The notes below the pieces were generated by a model, which made no database searches, was not told where the DNA came from, and saw nothing but the letters and a program-made list of their open reading frames with translations. Both the position numbers and the translations under genes were made by a program. From contig CALKJW010000030.1 in NCBI GenBank assembly GCA_937995595.1, positions 1-44,847 of the forward strand: a stretch of DNA of 44,847 nt. Direction: 5' to 3'. Below, in pieces: positions 43,161-44,847 of this stretch (its first letter is position 1; each line of letters begins with the position of its first letter). This stretch comes from an uncultured Phycisphaerales bacterium (GTDB lineage Bacteria > Planctomycetota > Phycisphaerae > Phycisphaerales > UBA1924).

Positions 43161-44150
43161 TCAGAACGCGGTCGTGCTCACCTTGTTGTTGCCCGAGAGG
43201 CTGTAGACGCGGTTGCCCCAGAGTTGCTTCTGGACGGACTCAAGGACGGTCAGGATCTCGACGTGACCGTCCACGAAGGTGAAGTTGGCCGACCCGCCGA
43301 TGCGACGGTCCTTCGACGCGTGCGTGCGGCCGACGCTGTTGAGTTCGGACACCTGGCTCACGATCATGCCCGGCCCCAACTGGGTCCTGGGCAGGATCTC
43401 GCCGATGTTGGGGTAGAAGAACCGCGGCTCCGTGCCGAGGTTCGGCTCGTTGTACACGTCTCGGCCCGCCGTGCCGCCGTAGAACGGCATGACCGGGCGG
43501 TGGCTGAGGCTGCGACGGTCGTCGAAGACCGGCGACCAGTCGCCCAGTTGCAGGAACTCCGTCGCCAGGATCGTCTTGCCGGGGAAGTTGATGTTGCCCG
43601 CGGGCACGAGTTGGTTCCGCCGGCCCGAGCCGACATTGAACTTGTTGCGGGGGAAGATCGCGGCGTTGCCCGTGTACGCCAGGCGGCGCACCTGCATGTC
43701 CTTCACGGTGCCGGTGCCGGTCTGCCCGAAGTTGTCGGTCTGGTTGTCCTCCCAGTCCTCCGGGTTGGGTCCGGGGTTCGTCGCCGGCGCGCCGCCGCGC
43801 GGCGCCGAGGGGCACGTGAAGCCCTTCTCGGGGATCTTGTCGTCGGTCGACATGATTGACCACGACCAGTGCAGGTAGCGCTTGCCGGCGGCGTCGAACC
43901 CCTGGTTCGCGGCCCACTCGAGGCTGTCGGGGTTCTCGGAGTACACGTACGACGGCGGGTTGAAGTCCTTGAACGACGCGTTGTACGCCGCGACGCCGAG
44001 CCCGACCTGCCGCGCGTTGGACGCGCAGACCGTCTGGCGCGACGCCTCGCGGGCCTTGCCCAGCGCGGGCAGCAGCAGGCCCACCAAAAGCGCGATGATG
44101 GCGATGACGACGAGCAGTTCGATGAGCGTGAACCCACGTGGGGACTTCAT
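43161..44150 (-). CDS. Pseudopilin-like protein with N-terminal methylation motif
   Basis: A predicted 329-residue protein with leader MKSPR and [20 protein letters not shown]. The extracellular part has a Cys pair near its start and ends with [14 protein letters not shown], the DGHV box typical of planctomycete proteins of this class. It differs clearly from the pair at 10119-12431. ATG 44150 follows AGGAGG and gives a correct leader. It lies upstream of the large dockerin-like protein gene in the same direction, and there is no terminator in the 104-bp gap, so the two may be co-transcribed. Confidence 0.88.
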   Translation of the reverse strand: MKSPRGFTLIELLVVIAIIALLVGLLLPALGKAREASRQTVCASNARQVGLGVAAYNASFKDFNPPSYVYSENPDSLEWAANQGFDAAGKRYLHWSWSIMSTDDKIPEKGFTCPSAPRGGAPATNPGPNPEDWEDNQTDNFGQTGTGTVKDMQVRRLAYTGNAAIFPRNKFNVGSGRRNQLVPAGNINFPGKTILATEFLQLGDWSPVFDDRRSLSHRPVMPFYGGTAGRDVYNEPNLGTEPRFFYPNIGEILPRTQLGPGMIVSQVSELNSVGRTHASKDRRIGGSANFTFVDGHVEILTVLESVQKQLWGNRVYSLSGNNKVSTTAF

Positions 44151-44780
44151 GCCGCGGCCTCCTGTGCGACTCTGCGGCACGGTCCTCGCGCCGCTCGATC
44201 GCGCACAATACTAATGACGGCCGCGCACTTGTCGAGACCGATTCGGTTCAGACTTATGTAAGTAAATGCAAAGTACCGTGCACCGATTGTTATAATATTA
44301 CGTCTTTGCTTTGTTCAGACCTTGCGTTTTCTGAACGGTGCGCGGGCCGGGCCGCGACGATCGACCGCCCGGTTCCGGCGTGATCGACGGATCGGTCTGG
44401 GCGTCCACCGCTCTGAATCGGCGTCGCGGCCGCGGCCAAGCGCAGTGCGCGGCAGGAAACGTATCACGCGCGATCGCGTATTCGGTTTTTGATTGGTGAT
44501 TGGCCCGGGAGGTTGGTGGGCCAAACCGGGTCAGGTTGTCCTTGCCCCTCGGGGGGCCGTTCCCTAGACTTGCCGTCAGCAGGCCGAGTTCGACGGCCGG
44601 GCGTCGGGGTCCGTGGAGGTCACGGACGGGGCGCCAACTGCGTACAGACCGCGTGCCGGGCCCGCCCTGGGCGGAACCGTCACGACAAACGGAAGCGCCC
44701 TTGGGCGGCGCGTCGGGCGTGGTTTCGGCCGCGCCGGTCGAACCCTCGCCCCGCCGGTGACGCTGAAAGGACCGTGCCTC
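44151..44780. other. Divergent region between the pseudopilin gene and rpsB
   Basis: This 630-bp region holds no supported protein gene. An AT-rich island at about 44246-44336 stands out: it has TATAAT at 44291-44296, GTTCAGAC at 44246-44253 and again at 44313-44320, and an inverted repeat GTTCAGA/TCTGAAC at 44313-44336. Between about 44340 and 44530 I see nothing. The rest is the rpsB promoter and leader. Confidence 0.5.
44542..44570 (+). promoter_or_regulatory. Probable rpsB promoter
   Basis: TTGCCC (44542-44547) and TAGACT (44565-44570) are spaced by 17 bp. A start near 44577 gives a leader of about 200 nt, long enough for regulation. The leader includes a hairpin GTCCGTG/CACGGAC at 44609-44627. 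Confidence 0.45.
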
Positions 44781-44847
44781 ATGTCGACGTCGCTCGTCCA
44801 GGACCTCATCGAAGCGGGGATCCACTTCGGCCAGCGTGCCAGCAACT
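44781..44847 (+). CDS. rpsB: Ribosomal protein uS2 (S2), start only
   Basis: Only 22 residues are inside the window: MSTSLVQDLIEAGIHFGQRA followed by SN. The segment LIEAGIHFGQRASN is the nearly invariant start of bacterial S2, a small-subunit ribosomal protein. AAAGGA lies upstream of ATG 44781. The gene runs off the right edge. tsf, its usual downstream partner, would lie beyond. Confidence 0.93.
   Translation, partial: MSTSLVQDLIEAGIHFGQRASN

Overview
The window is very GC-rich, densely coded DNA from a planctomycete, most likely class Phycisphaerae. Several features point there: two secreted proteins ending in the paired FAFL/Gly-Cys dockerin-like tail, a C-type lectin with a PEP-CTERM-like tail, three pseudopilin-like proteins with GFTLIELL leaders, small membrane proteins with a paired-Cys zinc ribbon (CPSCGYDL...CPECG), a type III glutamine synthetase and an aerotolerance (Bat) operon. 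This is a lineage inference from families; no rRNA is present.

Layout. 1-1585: right end of a probable integrated element, with the C-terminus of a tyrosine recombinase and a reverse-strand GIY-YIG nuclease gene, abutting tRNA-Gly(CCC) and its terminator. 1586-3300: gene-poor, with a lectin gene broken by an amber codon and tRNA-Ile2(CAT). 3406-8034: glnN, trpA and an asparaginase-like Ntn-hydrolase; the trpA/asparaginase intergenic region holds two 7-bp tandem arrays. 8128-10088: methionine aminopeptidase flanked by two zinc-ribbon membrane proteins. 10119-12431: a tandem pair of related pseudopilins. 12609-14752: a GYF-like/zinc-ribbon membrane protein and a divergent parvulin-like foldase. 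14758-18384: flagellar block (small coupled ORF, very large fliD, fliS). 18645-22541: membrane protein, trigger factor, GC-tailed secreted protein, tRNA-Leu(CAG). 22787-32120: an unbroken seven-gene MoxR-DUF58-Bat operon with batB and batC fused. 32145-34330: guaA-yjbQ. 34420-38907: small lipoprotein, an RsbW-like kinase, STAS protein and MlaE-type permease, three conserved unknowns, ndk. 39071-39783: csrA and a NifU-like scaffold. 39934-44150: a 1040-residue secreted protein resembling a phosphate-binding protein, with dockerin repeats, and a third pseudopilin. 44781-end: start of rpsB.

How it fits together. Most of the window is housekeeping or cell-surface function: nitrogen and tryptophan metabolism, purine synthesis, protein maturation, flagellar assembly and its regulator CsrA, and an envelope-stress or complex-assembly operon. 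The more unusual parts are the element end with a nuclease gene by the tRNA, the twin heptanucleotide arrays, the FliD expansion, the kinase-STAS-MlaE cassette, and repeated promoter -10 boxes placed only 5-8 nt from start codons, which suggests leaderless transcripts.
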